A stretch of 19,670 nucleotides of DNA. Origin: an uncultured Thalassospira sp. Its GTDB lineage: Bacteria > Pseudomonadota > Alphaproteobacteria > Rhodospirillales_A > Thalassospiraceae. The stretch lies in the NCBI GenBank assembly GCA_946885765.1, contig CAMPHD010000017.1, positions 1-19,670 on the forward strand, in the 5' to 3' direction. Positions 6,270 through 14,218 of the stretch are shown here, piece after piece. The notes under the pieces are model-generated. The model was given only the letters and a program-made list of their open reading frames with translations. It searched no databases and had not been told where the DNA came from. A program made the translations under genes and the position numbers. How positions within the stretch are numbered: the first letter of the stretch is position 1; each line of letters opens with the position of its first letter.

Positions 6270-7781
6270 ATGGAAATTCTTGGTAATTTCGCGATTTCCT
6301 GGCTCGACCCTTGGCTATTATGCCTGACTGGTCTCGGGACTTTGGCCGGTATCTATGTCGGGGCCATTCCCGGGCTTTCCGTTACAATGGCAACATCGAT
6401 CCTGATTTCATTCACCTTCAAATGGCCGGTCAACGAAGCCCTTGCGCTTATTGCAGGTGTTTTTGTCGGCGGTGTTTATGGCGGATCGCGAACCGCAATC
6501 TTGCTGAACATTCCGGGTGCTCCCAGTGCAATTGCAACCGCACTTGAAGGCTACCCCATGGCCCAGCGCGGCGAAGCCGGTGAAGCCATTGGCCTGACAA
6601 CTGTCATGTCTGTCATGGGTGGATTTATCGGCATTCTGGCGCTAGCCCTGTTTGCACCGGTCATTTCCGATTTCGCCATTCTGTTCAATTCCCGCGACTA
6701 TCTTCTTCTCGGGCTGATCGGCATTTTGCTTGTCGGAACTCTGTCGGGGGAAAGCTTTGCCAAAGGTGTTTTCTCGGGCGCACTGGGCGTTCTGATCGGC
6801 ATGGTCGGACTTGACCCCATGACCGCACAGGGGCGTTTCACCTTTGACTCGATCACCCTGATGGGCGGAATTCCTTATGTTGCCGCAATGATCGGCTTTT
6901 TCGGTGTCGCCGAGGCCCTCGTGCAATTGCACAATCTGGACCTCAAGGCCGTTAAACAAAAGATCGACCGGATCATTCCGAAATTCTCGGATATCAAACG
7001 CTATTTCTGGCTGGCTTTGCGAACATCGGGTATTGGCACAATCATCGGCGCACTGCCCGGCACCGGTGGCGATATTGCGGCACTTCTGGCTTATGACCAC
7101 GCCAAACGTTCGACCAAAAACCCGGAAATCCCGTTTGGCAAAGGGTGCAAGGAAGGGCTGGTTGCACCAGAAACAGCAAATAACGCTGCAGTCGGTGGTG
7201 CCTTCATCCCCATGCTGACCCTTGGCATCCCGGGGGATGCAGTAACAGCGGTCATCATTGGCGCATTGTTCATTCACGGGCTGAAACCCGGTCCGCTAAT
7301 GCTCATCGAAACGCCGCATCTGTTCTGGTTTACCGTCGGCAATCGGACCCTTGCCAATATATTCCTGCTGATTTTCGGCCTGACCGGGATCAAGATTTTC
7401 ACAAAAATCGTCGAATGCCCCAAAGCCATTCTGATCCCCTTGATCATCGTGCTTTCCGCCGTTGGAACCTATGCAATCCAGAACAATCCCGTACATATTT
7501 ACTGGATGCTTTTGTTCGGTGTGATCGGCTATTTCCTGAAGGTTTACGGTTTTCAGGTCGGGCCGGTAATCCTTGGTGTGATCCTTGGCCCGATGATGGA
7601 TACCAACTATCGCCGGGCAATGCTCGGCGCACGGGGGGATATATCGACATTCCTGTGGAACTTCGTTTCCCACCCGATTTCTTTGGTCCTGTCGGTTTCT
7701 CTTATCCTGATGATCCTGTCACAAACACCGCTTAAGGGATGGCTGCAGGATTGCTGGCGCAAACGAATGGAACCCCGATGA
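6270..7781 (+). CDS. tctA: TTT transporter large membrane subunit (TctA)
   Basis: The 503-residue channel-forming subunit of a secondary, ion-driven tripartite tricarboxylate transporter in the inner membrane. The two TctA signature regions are clear: GAIPGLSVTMATS with YGGSRTAILLNIPGAPSA near residues 33-90, and the related GTIIGALPGTGGDIAA repeat near 256-271, followed by PETANNAAVGGAFIPMLTLGIPGD. About 10-12 membrane segments fit the family. An SD (GAGAGGG) lies within the end of tctB. Its stop codon overlaps the ATG of the next gene (ATGA, 7778-7781), which ties the transporter to the shikimate-dehydrogenase-like enzyme. Confidence 0.95.
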   Translation: MEILGNFAISWLDPWLLCLTGLGTLAGIYVGAIPGLSVTMATSILISFTFKWPVNEALALIAGVFVGGVYGGSRTAILLNIPGAPSAIATALEGYPMAQRGEAGEAIGLTTVMSVMGGFIGILALALFAPVISDFAILFNSRDYLLLGLIGILLVGTLSGESFAKGVFSGALGVLIGMVGLDPMTAQGRFTFDSITLMGGIPYVAAMIGFFGVAEALVQLHNLDLKAVKQKIDRIIPKFSDIKRYFWLALRTSGIGTIIGALPGTGGDIAALLAYDHAKRSTKNPEIPFGKGCKEGLVAPETANNAAVGGAFIPMLTLGIPGDAVTAVIIGALFIHGLKPGPLMLIETPHLFWFTVGNRTLANIFLLIFGLTGIKIFTKIVECPKAILIPLIIVLSAVGTYAIQNNPVHIYWMLLFGVIGYFLKVYGFQVGPVILGVILGPMMDTNYRRAMLGARGDISTFLWNFVSHPISLVLSVSLILMILSQTPLKGWLQDCWRKRMEPR

Positions 7782-8611
7782 CCGCCTATGTCCGTCCGAT
7801 CACCGGCAATACGATCTGCTACCCTTTGTTCGGCCATCCGGTAGCACAGGTCAGCACACCACCAACGATCAATCGCTGGTTTGATGACCAGGCTATCGAT
7901 GCCGTCATGTTTGCACTGGAAGTCGCCCCGTCGGCAGTCGACAGCTTTTTCCGGGTGTTACGGACCTGGCAGAATTGCGGCGGATTTTCTGTGACAGTAC
8001 CGCATAAACAGGCGGCATTCCGAACGGTTGACGAATTGACCGGTCGTGCCCAAAGGTCCGGATCGGTCAATATTGTCCGCCGCATGTCCGATGGGCGCCT
8101 GATCGGCGACATGACCGACGGATTGGCCATGAACGAAGCCCTGCGCCGCAACGGTATCAAACTTGAAGGGCAAACTGTTCTGCTGGTCGGTGGCGGTGGT
8201 GGTGCCGGAGCGGCTATTTCAGATGCACTTTGTGCTGCTGGCATTTCAACCCTGTATCTGATTGAAGCCGATCAGACCCGGCAGGACTTTGTCACAGCCA
8301 AACTGCGTCAGGAATATCCTGCCGTTGATATCCGAACGGCACTTCCGCCAGACAAAAAAGTCGGGATCGCAATCAATGCAACCCCCTTGGGAATGCAAAG
8401 CCATGATCCCCTGCCTTTTGATCCCACCGTCGTCGCGGATGCCGGTATCATTGCCGATGTTGTCACAAAACCGGCAGAAACAGAGTTATTGCGCAATGCT
8501 GTACAACGAGGCCTGAAGATCCAGACCGGACAGGATATGGCCAACGCCCAGCTTGAATTCCAGATGCGTCATCTTGGACTTTGGCCTGACGATGAGGATA
8601 CATCAGCATGA
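7778..8611 (+). CDS. Shikimate/quinate dehydrogenase-family enzyme (AroE-like)
   Basis: A 277-residue NAD(P)-dependent dehydrogenase that most likely oxidises shikimate to 3-dehydroshikimate. The N-terminal substrate domain keeps the catalytic lysine in VTVPHK (K77) and the aspartate region GDMTDG (111-115). The C-terminal Rossmann domain has GGGGGAGAA (138-146). The usual substrate-binding S-x-S-P is changed to V-S-T-P (residues 25-28). The segment after beta-2 reads LIEAD, with acidic residues where NADP-specific enzymes usually have Asn-Arg, suggesting NAD and therefore a catabolic direction. I start at 7778, where ATG overlaps the tctA stop (ATGA); the upstream in-frame start at 7739 lies well inside tctA. 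Its own stop overlaps the quiC start in the same way. It is unlikely to be the biosynthetic AroE, given the neighbours. Confidence 0.85.
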   Translation: MTAYVRPITGNTICYPLFGHPVAQVSTPPTINRWFDDQAIDAVMFALEVAPSAVDSFFRVLRTWQNCGGFSVTVPHKQAAFRTVDELTGRAQRSGSVNIVRRMSDGRLIGDMTDGLAMNEALRRNGIKLEGQTVLLVGGGGGAGAAISDALCAAGISTLYLIEADQTRQDFVTAKLRQEYPAVDIRTALPPDKKVGIAINATPLGMQSHDPLPFDPTVVADAGIIADVVTKPAETELLRNAVQRGLKIQTGQDMANAQLEFQMRHLGLWPDDEDTSA

Positions 8612-10491
8612 AAACTTCCATCGCAACCGTATCGATCAGTGGCGACCTTGGTGAAAAACTTCATGCTATTGCCAGCGCCGGGTTTGATGGCATCGAGATT
8701 TTCGAAACCGATTTCCTGACATTTGACGGATCACCGTCCGAAGTCGCGAAAATGATACGCGACCACAATCTGGAAATTTTCATGTTCCAGCCGTTTCGCG
8801 ACTTCGAAGGTATGCCTGATGAACACCGCAAACGGGCCTTTGATCGTGCAGAACGCAAATTCGACCTTATGGAAGAACTCGGCACCGACCTGATGCTGGT
8901 CTGTTCGAACGTATCGCCGGTATCGCTGGGTGGCATTGACCGGGCAGCAAACGATTTGCGTGAGCTTGGCGAAAGAGCGAAAAAACGTGGTTTGCGTATC
9001 GGATATGAGGCACTGGCATGGGGGCGGCACATCAACGACCATCGTGATGCCTGGGAAATTGTCCGACGGGCAAATCACGAAAATATCGGCATCATTCTTG
9101 ACAGTTTCCATACCCTGGCACGCGGCACCGATATCAATTCGATTACCTCAATTCCCGGCGAGAAGATTTTCTTTGTCCAGTTGGCCGATGCCCCAAAAAT
9201 GGATATGGACCTTCTGCAATGGAGCCGCCATTACCGCAACATGCCCGGCGAGGGAGATTTGCCGGTTGTCGATTTCATGCAAGCCGTTGCCGCAACAGGC
9301 TATGATGGTCCCCTGTCACTTGAAATATTCAATGACCAGTTCCGGGGCGGATCGCCCAAGGCCATTGCTGTCGATGGGAAACGATCGCTGGTTTATCTGA
9401 TGGACCAAGTGCGCCGTCGCACCCCGAATATCAGAATTGAAACACCGGATATCGCAGATCGTATCGATGTAGACGGTATTGAATTTATTGAATTCACCGC
9501 CAACGAAAAAGAAGCCGAGGAATTAGGTCGAATTTTCCGCATGCTCGGTTTCACCCGATCTGCCCAACATATTTCCAAGGATGTCGAGCTTTGGCGACAA
9601 GGTGATATCAATCTGCTGATCAATACCGAAGCAGATGGCTTTGCCCATGCGGCCTATATCATGCATGGCACTTCAATTTGCGATATCGGCCTTAGGGTCA
9701 GTAATGCCCGTTCCACCGTTGAACGGGCCAAAGCCTTGGGTGCCACTCTTTTCGAACAACCTGTCCATCCCGGTGAACTTCGTATTCCAGCCATCCGCGG
9801 TGTCGGGGGCGGGTTGATGCATTTTCTTGATAAGGACACCGATCTTGCCCGGGTATGGGAAACCGAATTTGCGACGCATGCCGATGCGAAGCACCGGGAA
9901 GACGCTTGTCTGGAAGCAGTCGATCACATCGCCCAAACGATGAATTACGAGGAAATGCTGACCTGGATTCTGTTTTACACCTCGATTTTCAACACGGCGA
10001 AGATGCCAATGGTCGAGGTTGTCGACCCGGCTGGACTGGTCCGCAGTCAGGTGATTGAAAATGGCACCGGGTCGCTCCGCATCACGTTGAACGGTGCTGA
10101 AAGCCGTAAAACTCTCGCCGGGCATTTTATCGCAGAAAGCTTCGGCTCGGCTGTTCAGCACATCGCATTTGCCAGCCGCGATATCTTTACCACGGCGCAA
10201 ATATTGCGCACCAAAGGCTTCCACCCGCTCGAGATATCCGAAAACTACTATGACGATCTGGCGGCACGTTTCGATCTTCCCGGGGAGTTTGTCGATACGT
10301 TGCGGTCAAACCAGATACTTTATGACCGCGACGAAAATGGCGAGTTCTTCCAAATCTTCAGCCGCAATTATGGTGAAGGCTTTTTCTTCGAAATTGTTCA
10401 GCGCAAAGGTGGTTATGCCGGATACGGGGCGGCCAATGCCCCGTTCCGTATCGCCGCTCAAAAACGCGCACTGAAAAACTTTCAGGATTGA
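8608..10491 (+). CDS. quiC: 3-Dehydroshikimate dehydratase, QuiC type, with HPPD-like domain
   Basis: A 627-residue fusion protein. Residues 1 to about 275 form a sugar-phosphate-isomerase-like TIM barrel with metal ligands where QuiC enzymes have them: E134 (GYEALAW), D165 (ILDSFH), Q191 (FVQLAD) and E239 (SLEIFN). This domain dehydrates 3-dehydroshikimate to protocatechuate. Residues about 290-600 form a vicinal-oxygen-chelate domain like 4-hydroxyphenylpyruvate dioxygenase, with an apparently complete metal triad H440 (VDHIAQ), H518 (VQHIAF) and E595 (FFFEIV). Size and fusion match the Pseudomonas QuiC1 group. Its start overlaps the stop of the dehydrogenase gene (ATGA). It is the last gene of the operon and converges with the next gene, the stop codons only 4 bases apart; I see no terminator between them. 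Confidence 0.92.
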   Translation: MKTSIATVSISGDLGEKLHAIASAGFDGIEIFETDFLTFDGSPSEVAKMIRDHNLEIFMFQPFRDFEGMPDEHRKRAFDRAERKFDLMEELGTDLMLVCSNVSPVSLGGIDRAANDLRELGERAKKRGLRIGYEALAWGRHINDHRDAWEIVRRANHENIGIILDSFHTLARGTDINSITSIPGEKIFFVQLADAPKMDMDLLQWSRHYRNMPGEGDLPVVDFMQAVAATGYDGPLSLEIFNDQFRGGSPKAIAVDGKRSLVYLMDQVRRRTPNIRIETPDIADRIDVDGIEFIEFTANEKEAEELGRIFRMLGFTRSAQHISKDVELWRQGDINLLINTEADGFAHAAYIMHGTSICDIGLRVSNARSTVERAKALGATLFEQPVHPGELRIPAIRGVGGGLMHFLDKDTDLARVWETEFATHADAKHREDACLEAVDHIAQTMNYEEMLTWILFYTSIFNTAKMPMVEVVDPAGLVRSQVIENGTGSLRITLNGAESRKTLAGHFIAESFGSAVQHIAFASRDIFTTAQILRTKGFHPLEISENYYDDLAARFDLPGEFVDTLRSNQILYDRDENGEFFQIFSRNYGEGFFFEIVQRKGGYAGYGAANAPFRIAAQKRALKNFQD

Positions 10492-10495
10492 AAAA

Positions 10496-10960
10496 TCAAA
10501 CCAGCCCCATCGCCTGTATCAATTGCTTTAGCGATGCATCACATTCCGGCTGACTAAGATCAAAGCGGGTTGGCGACAAATAAGCCCGTGCCGGGGCCAT
10601 CGGATCACCGGCCTGAATGGTTTCGACCGCATCACACAGCAATTCCTGCTCGATCCGTTCGGCACTTAGTTCGTCATTCTTGACCTTGGCACGAAGCTTT
10701 TGCGCACTGTCCCAATCGGCATTGCGCAAAAAGCGGCGGGTATTGCGCAACGGTACAATCACCCGTTCACGCCAGTCCCGGACCGCGTTTTCAAGGGCGG
10801 ATATGCTATGTGGTGCCAGCCCCTTCTGGCCAAGATAGAACATGAACAAAAGCATGTTCACATCCAGATCACATCGTTCCTGCAATTCAAGACACAACGG
10901 CGCAACACCGTCCCGTCCATACATCTCGACCGTAAAGATCCAGACTTCCTCAGCCTTCAT
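10496..10960 (-). CDS. TIGR02444/DUF2390 family protein
   Basis: A 154-residue protein with the TIGR02444 pattern: an N-terminal WIFTVEMYGRDGVAPLCLELQ segment, DVNMLLFMFYLGQKG, then WRERVIVPLRNTRR. The family is widespread in Proteobacteria and its function is unknown; it is predicted helical and soluble. ATG at 10960 has AGG six bases upstream and is preferred over the in-frame TTG at 10966. It lies 39 bases downstream of the phosphofructokinase gene on the same strand, so the two may be cotranscribed. Confidence 0.85.
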   Translation of the reverse strand: MKAEEVWIFTVEMYGRDGVAPLCLELQERCDLDVNMLLFMFYLGQKGLAPHSISALENAVRDWRERVIVPLRNTRRFLRNADWDSAQKLRAKVKNDELSAERIEQELLCDAVETIQAGDPMAPARAYLSPTRFDLSQPECDASLKQLIQAMGLV

Positions 10961-10999
10961 ATCCAACCTGTCAGTTTTTATGTAAATGCGGCCTGTTGA

Positions 11000-12106
11000 T
11001 CAGACCGTTTTAGCCGTGCGAACCGTTTTGGGAGGATGGCCGATATAGGCACCAAGCCCCTTTGCGGTCGATACCATGGTTCCATTGGTATCGACAAGCC
11101 GCGGGCCGACAATCACATCGGCCATCGCAACATCAATCACTTTACGTTTTGACCATGCCACAACCCGGTCAAAACTCTGCTGAGCAATCAGATCAACCGC
11201 ATGAACCCCGAAGGCCGATGCAATCACCCTGTCGCGCGGCGATGGTATCCCGCCGCGCTGCACATGCCCCAGCACTGTCACGCGGGTCTCCCATCCGGTC
11301 CGCGCGCCCAGTTCATCGGCCAGCCAATGGCCGATCCCGCCATAACGTATTTTCTGGCCATCATCGCCTTGCGTCACCGCCGCACCGTCATCACGCTTGA
11401 CCGCCTCGGCAACGATCACCAGTGCATGATTGCGCCCGCGCTTGCGAATGTTCCGGCAATGCTCGGTCAGGGCATCAAGATCGTAATCCATTTCCGGGAT
11501 CAGGATCGCATCCGCACCGCCGGCAACCCCGGCAAACAGTGCAATATGCCCGGCATCGCGCCCCATGACCTCAAGGATCATGATACGGTCATGCGATGCG
11601 GCCGTTGGCTGCAACCGGTCAAGTGCCTCGACCGCAACGTTGACCGCCGTGGTAAAGCCCACGGAATATTCCGTCAGCGCTAGGTCGTTATCGATGGTTT
11701 TGGGAATCCCCACCAGATTGATGCCACCCATTTCGGCCAACCGGTGCAGGATCGCCATGCTGCCATCCCCGCCAACCCCGATCAGCGCATCCAGGCCAAG
11801 CTTGTGATACCCGGCGATCACCTCGGCCGAACGGTCGGCAAAACTGCCATCGGGCATCGGATAATGGAACGGGTCGCCCTTGTTGACGGTGCCGAGAATC
11901 GTACCGCCAAGGCGCAGCATTCCGTCATTATTGACATGGCCATTCAGATCAATCGCCTGCGGCGGATCCTGCATCAAACCATGTGTGCCCTGCCGGATGC
12001 CAACCACGTCCCAGCCATAACCAAGCACTGCGCGCCGCACGACCGCCAAAATAACTGCATTCAGGCCCGCACAATCGCCTCCGCTGGTCAGAATTCCGAT
12101 CCGCAT
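11000..12106 (-). CDS. pfkA: 6-Phosphofructokinase (group with mixed phosphoryl-donor residues)
   Basis: Phosphorylates fructose 6-phosphate to fructose 1,6-bisphosphate in glycolysis. The 368-residue protein has ILTSGGDCAGLN (5-16, nucleotide loop), GGDGS (112-116), PKTIDND (135-141, catalytic aspartates), VMGRDAGH (180-187) and GHVQRGG. In GGDGS the position that separates donors is glycine, as in ATP enzymes, while the lysine of PKTIDND is typical of PPi enzymes and of the mixed group III. The donor cannot be decided from these two residues. ATG at 12106 is chosen because GGAGGA lies about 6 bases upstream and the protein then begins with the family's MRIGILTSGG. Confidence 0.92.
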   Translation of the reverse strand: MRIGILTSGGDCAGLNAVILAVVRRAVLGYGWDVVGIRQGTHGLMQDPPQAIDLNGHVNNDGMLRLGGTILGTVNKGDPFHYPMPDGSFADRSAEVIAGYHKLGLDALIGVGGDGSMAILHRLAEMGGINLVGIPKTIDNDLALTEYSVGFTTAVNVAVEALDRLQPTAASHDRIMILEVMGRDAGHIALFAGVAGGADAILIPEMDYDLDALTEHCRNIRKRGRNHALVIVAEAVKRDDGAAVTQGDDGQKIRYGGIGHWLADELGARTGWETRVTVLGHVQRGGIPSPRDRVIASAFGVHAVDLIAQQSFDRVVAWSKRKVIDVAMADVIVGPRLVDTNGTMVSTAKGLGAYIGHPPKTVRTAKTV

Positions 12107-12160
12107 CCGTATCCTCCGTCCTGTCCGATCCAAATCATAAAGCCGATTACAAATCATATG

Positions 12161-12190
12161 GGTTGCCAACCCGAATTCTGATAGTATTAC
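12161..12190 (+). promoter_or_regulatory. Possible promoter of the DUF465 gene, with short palindrome
   Basis: TTGCCA (12163-12168) and TATTAC (12185-12190) are 16 bases apart and lie upstream of the DUF465 gene. The -35 overlaps a perfect 11-bp palindrome, GGTTGCCAACC (12161-12171), midway between the divergent phosphofructokinase and DUF465 genes. A regulator here could affect both. Weak evidence. Confidence 0.3.
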
Positions 12191-12225
12191 AGGCTCTTCG
12201 CGTCGCTAACCAAGCTGGATCAAAA

Positions 12226-12432
12226 ATGGACGAAATCAATCAGATCGCGGTTGAAAAAAGACTGCTGTTTCTGCGCGAGGAACATCGTGATCTCGATATC
12301 GCAATCGAACAACTGGCCCACGGGGTCCATCACGATCAGTTGCGTCTGGGACGCATGAAAAAGCGCAAGCTGGCGCTCAAGGACGAGATTTTGTATCTCG
12401 AGTCGCAGCTCGTCCCCGATATTATTGCCTGA
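12226..12432 (+). CDS. Small DUF465 (YdcH-type) protein
   Basis: A 68-residue charged, helical protein of the DUF465 family: LREEHRDLDIAIEQL in the first helix and LGRMKKRKLALKDEILYLE in the second. Function unknown. I start at 12226 (MDEINQIAVEKR), since a family-like sequence begins there; a GTG-like extension at 12163 adds an unlikely N-terminus. The SD is weak (GGA about 8 bases upstream). It is divergent from phosphofructokinase and convergent with the GGDEF-like gene. It is about 40% longer around the first helix than the copy at 2644-2808. Confidence 0.8.
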   Translation: MDEINQIAVEKRLLFLREEHRDLDIAIEQLAHGVHHDQLRLGRMKKRKLALKDEILYLESQLVPDIIA

Positions 12433-12513
12433 AAAACAATGTGCCGGTTTGTGACGTACACCCGTTGCGGACCAAATATAGCACTGCGGTAGCAGACAAG
12501 ATGGGCGGCAATA

Positions 12514-13356
12514 TCAAAGCCCGCTTGGGATACGTTGCAGTTGTGCTGATTTCATTTCTTTCTCGGCACGCAGGGCATAATCCACAGATACCAGTGCCTC
12601 GTGGGCGGTTTCACCCGCTTTGACATGATAAATGCCAAACACCGGAATGATGGTGATGTATTTGCCATTCCAGAAAAAGGGATGCTTTTTCAAACGCCGG
12701 GTAACGGCATCGGCACGTTGCCAGACATCCTGCTCGTCCATGTTGTAAAGCAGCGCGATAAAGTCATTGCAGCCAAGATAACCGACCTGATGAGGCGACA
12801 TGATGAATTCGGTAATTGTCCGGTACAGGAAGGTAAACACCCCTTCCTTGCAGCCATGGCCATGACGCTGCAAAACATCATCAAGATTTGAAATCTCGCA
12901 CAACACAAGCGCGCGCGTTGTCCGGTCCGACCCGACCAGCGCCATCTCGTTTTCGACAATCTGCATGAAACTGGTCCGGCTTAGCGCGCCGGTAAACGGG
13001 TCACGTCCCTCTGCACGGGTCAATTCAATCTGATGCCGTTGCAGCTCCGCAAGATTTTCAGTCAGGCCGTTAACACGCAGCATCAGCCGCGCAATCGCCT
13101 TCTCAACGGCCGGCGTCACCTCCACGTCAGGGATGCCAAGAACATCCGCGATGTCATGAATGTTGGCCGGAACAGGAGGCTCCGCGCTCAGAATATCGCG
13201 ATTGACGATATCAATCTGATGCTGTTCGGGATCAGGCGCACCTTTTTTGCGCACCGGCCTGCCATAGGTGTACGCGGCATAGGGATTGGATGGATACCGT
13301 CCATCGCCCGCCCCCATCGATGATGGCGTCGCGGAACCGGGTCTCGTGACTTTCAT
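12514..13356 (-). CDS. Degenerate GGDEF-domain protein
   Basis: A 280-residue cytoplasmic protein without membrane segments. Residues 1 to about 100 are unassigned. The C-terminal 160 residues have the diguanylate-cyclase layout: DPFTGALSRTSF (119-130, usual D-x-L-T-G-L-x-N-R), CEISNLDD (153-160) and the signature position GCNDF (195-199) in place of GGDEF. The changed signature and the missing metal-binding and GH-x-x-GD residues argue against cyclic-di-GMP synthesis. It may sense GTP or c-di-GMP or act as a scaffold. AGAGGG precedes the ATG. It is divergent from purE; two near-identical direct repeats lie in between. Confidence 0.75.
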   Translation of the reverse strand: MKVTRPGSATPSSMGAGDGRYPSNPYAAYTYGRPVRKKGAPDPEQHQIDIVNRDILSAEPPVPANIHDIADVLGIPDVEVTPAVEKAIARLMLRVNGLTENLAELQRHQIELTRAEGRDPFTGALSRTSFMQIVENEMALVGSDRTTRALVLCEISNLDDVLQRHGHGCKEGVFTFLYRTITEFIMSPHQVGYLGCNDFIALLYNMDEQDVWQRADAVTRRLKKHPFFWNGKYITIIPVFGIYHVKAGETAHEALVSVDYALRAEKEMKSAQLQRIPSGL

Positions 13357-13394
13357 GTCTGCCCTCTCTTATGCTACCTGCACAGAGATAAAAA

Positions 13395-13407
13395 TTGATG
13401 TGATCAA
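13395..13407. promoter_or_regulatory. Palindrome TTGATGTGATCAA
   Basis: A perfect 5+3+5 palindrome lies 39 bases upstream of the GGDEF-like start and overlaps the first of two direct repeats (13403-13415). It is a candidate operator for that gene; the regulator is unknown. Confidence 0.35.
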
Positions 13408-13455
13408 CTATAAACCCAAAATACTTATACTTCACTTAAATTATCAACTGTAAAC
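13403..13455. repeat. Two 13-bp direct repeats, 40 bp apart
   Basis: ATCAACTATAAAC (13403-13415) recurs as ATCAACTGTAAAC (13443-13455) with one mismatch and a start-to-start distance of exactly 40 bases, about four helical turns. Both lie in the AT-rich region between the GGDEF-like gene and purE, nearer the former. They could be two binding sites on the same face of the DNA. Confidence 0.45.
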
Positions 13456-13552
13456 AAGGATAAGATACCTACCCTTATGGCTACCTGCCCACAACAGACA
13501 AAGCGTTGCAAAATTATCCTGGAAACAGTGCCATATCAGGCAACCGGCAGAC

Positions 13553-13580
13553 TTGCATGATCACCCTTCCTGCCTATAAT
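13553..13580 (+). promoter_or_regulatory. Sigma-70 promoter of purE
   Basis: TTGCAT (13553-13558), a 16-base spacer and a consensus TATAAT (13575-13580). Transcription would start near 13587, giving a leader of about 34 bases before the purE ATG with its GGAG SD at 13609-13612. This is the best promoter match in the window. Confidence 0.7.
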
Positions 13581-13620
13581 GCGGGCCTTCTGATAACGTG
13601 CGACAAACGGAGCCGCCAGC

Positions 13621-14121
13621 ATGAGCGATCAACGCCCGGTCATCGGCATTATCATGGGCAGCCAGTCTGACTGGGAAACCATGAAAAATGCAGCAGATGT
13701 CCTCGATGCGCTGCAAGTCCCCTACGAGACGAAAATCGTCTCGGCCCATCGCACCCCTGATCGCCTGTATGACTACGCCAAATCCGCAAAGTCGCGCGGC
13801 CTTAAGGTGATTATTGCCGGTGCCGGTGGTGCCGCCCACCTTCCGGGCATGGCCGCGGCCATGACCCCGCTTCCGGTTCTGGGCGTTCCGGTGCAAAGCC
13901 GTACGCTTAAAGGCCTTGATAGCCTTCTGTCGATCGTACAGATGCCGGGCGGCGTTCCGGTTGGCACGCTTGCCATTGGTTCGGCCGGGGCAAAGAATGC
14001 CGGTCTGATGGCCGCCGGGATCATGGCACTCATGGATGATGCGCTGGCAGGACGCCTTGATGACTGGCGCGCACAGCAGACCGACGCGGTTGCCGAAGAG
14101 CCGGTTGATCCCGCACCGTAA
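13621..14121 (+). CDS. purE: N5-carboxyaminoimidazole ribonucleotide mutase PurE
   Basis: Class I PurE: converts N5-CAIR (made by PurK) to CAIR in de novo purine synthesis. In its 166 residues: [13 protein letters not shown] (9-21, substrate phosphate and ribose binding), SAHRTP (41-46, with the catalytic histidine H43), [12 protein letters not shown] (about 66-77) and GVPVQSR. SD GGAG lies 8 bases upstream. purK follows 97 bases downstream on the same strand, the usual pairing. The last 20 or so residues (an acidic, proline-containing tail) extend beyond the conserved core. Confidence 0.97.
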   Translation: MSDQRPVIGIIMGSQSDWETMKNAADVLDALQVPYETKIVSAHRTPDRLYDYAKSAKSRGLKVIIAGAGGAAHLPGMAAAMTPLPVLGVPVQSRTLKGLDSLLSIVQMPGGVPVGTLAIGSAGAKNAGLMAAGIMALMDDALAGRLDDWRAQQTDAVAEEPVDPAP

Positions 14122-14132
14122 GCTTTCAGCGG

Positions 14133-14152
14133 GCCCTAGCGGGCGCGTTTTT
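14133..14152 (+). terminator. Weak hairpin plus T-run after purE
   Basis: GCCC (14133-14136), TAGC loop, GGGC (14141-14144), then TTTTT from 14148. The stem is only 4 bp, so at most it attenuates transcription between purE and purK; the purK gene is probably mostly co-transcribed. Confidence 0.3.
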
Positions 14153-14218
14153 CTTTGGCATCATTTCTGTTAAAGATGCCCGCCCCGACTGGGGAATGTG
14201 AAGGAATTCGAGGAATAA

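Noticed and set aside
6642..7277. 211-residue minus-strand frame within tctA
   Set aside because: Antisense shadow of the TctA signature region; it is rich in C, Q and H as antisense frames of membrane genes often are.
9673..10224. 183-residue minus-strand frame within quiC
   Set aside because: Antisense to the HPPD-like domain whose metal ligands are conserved; no SD or known domain.
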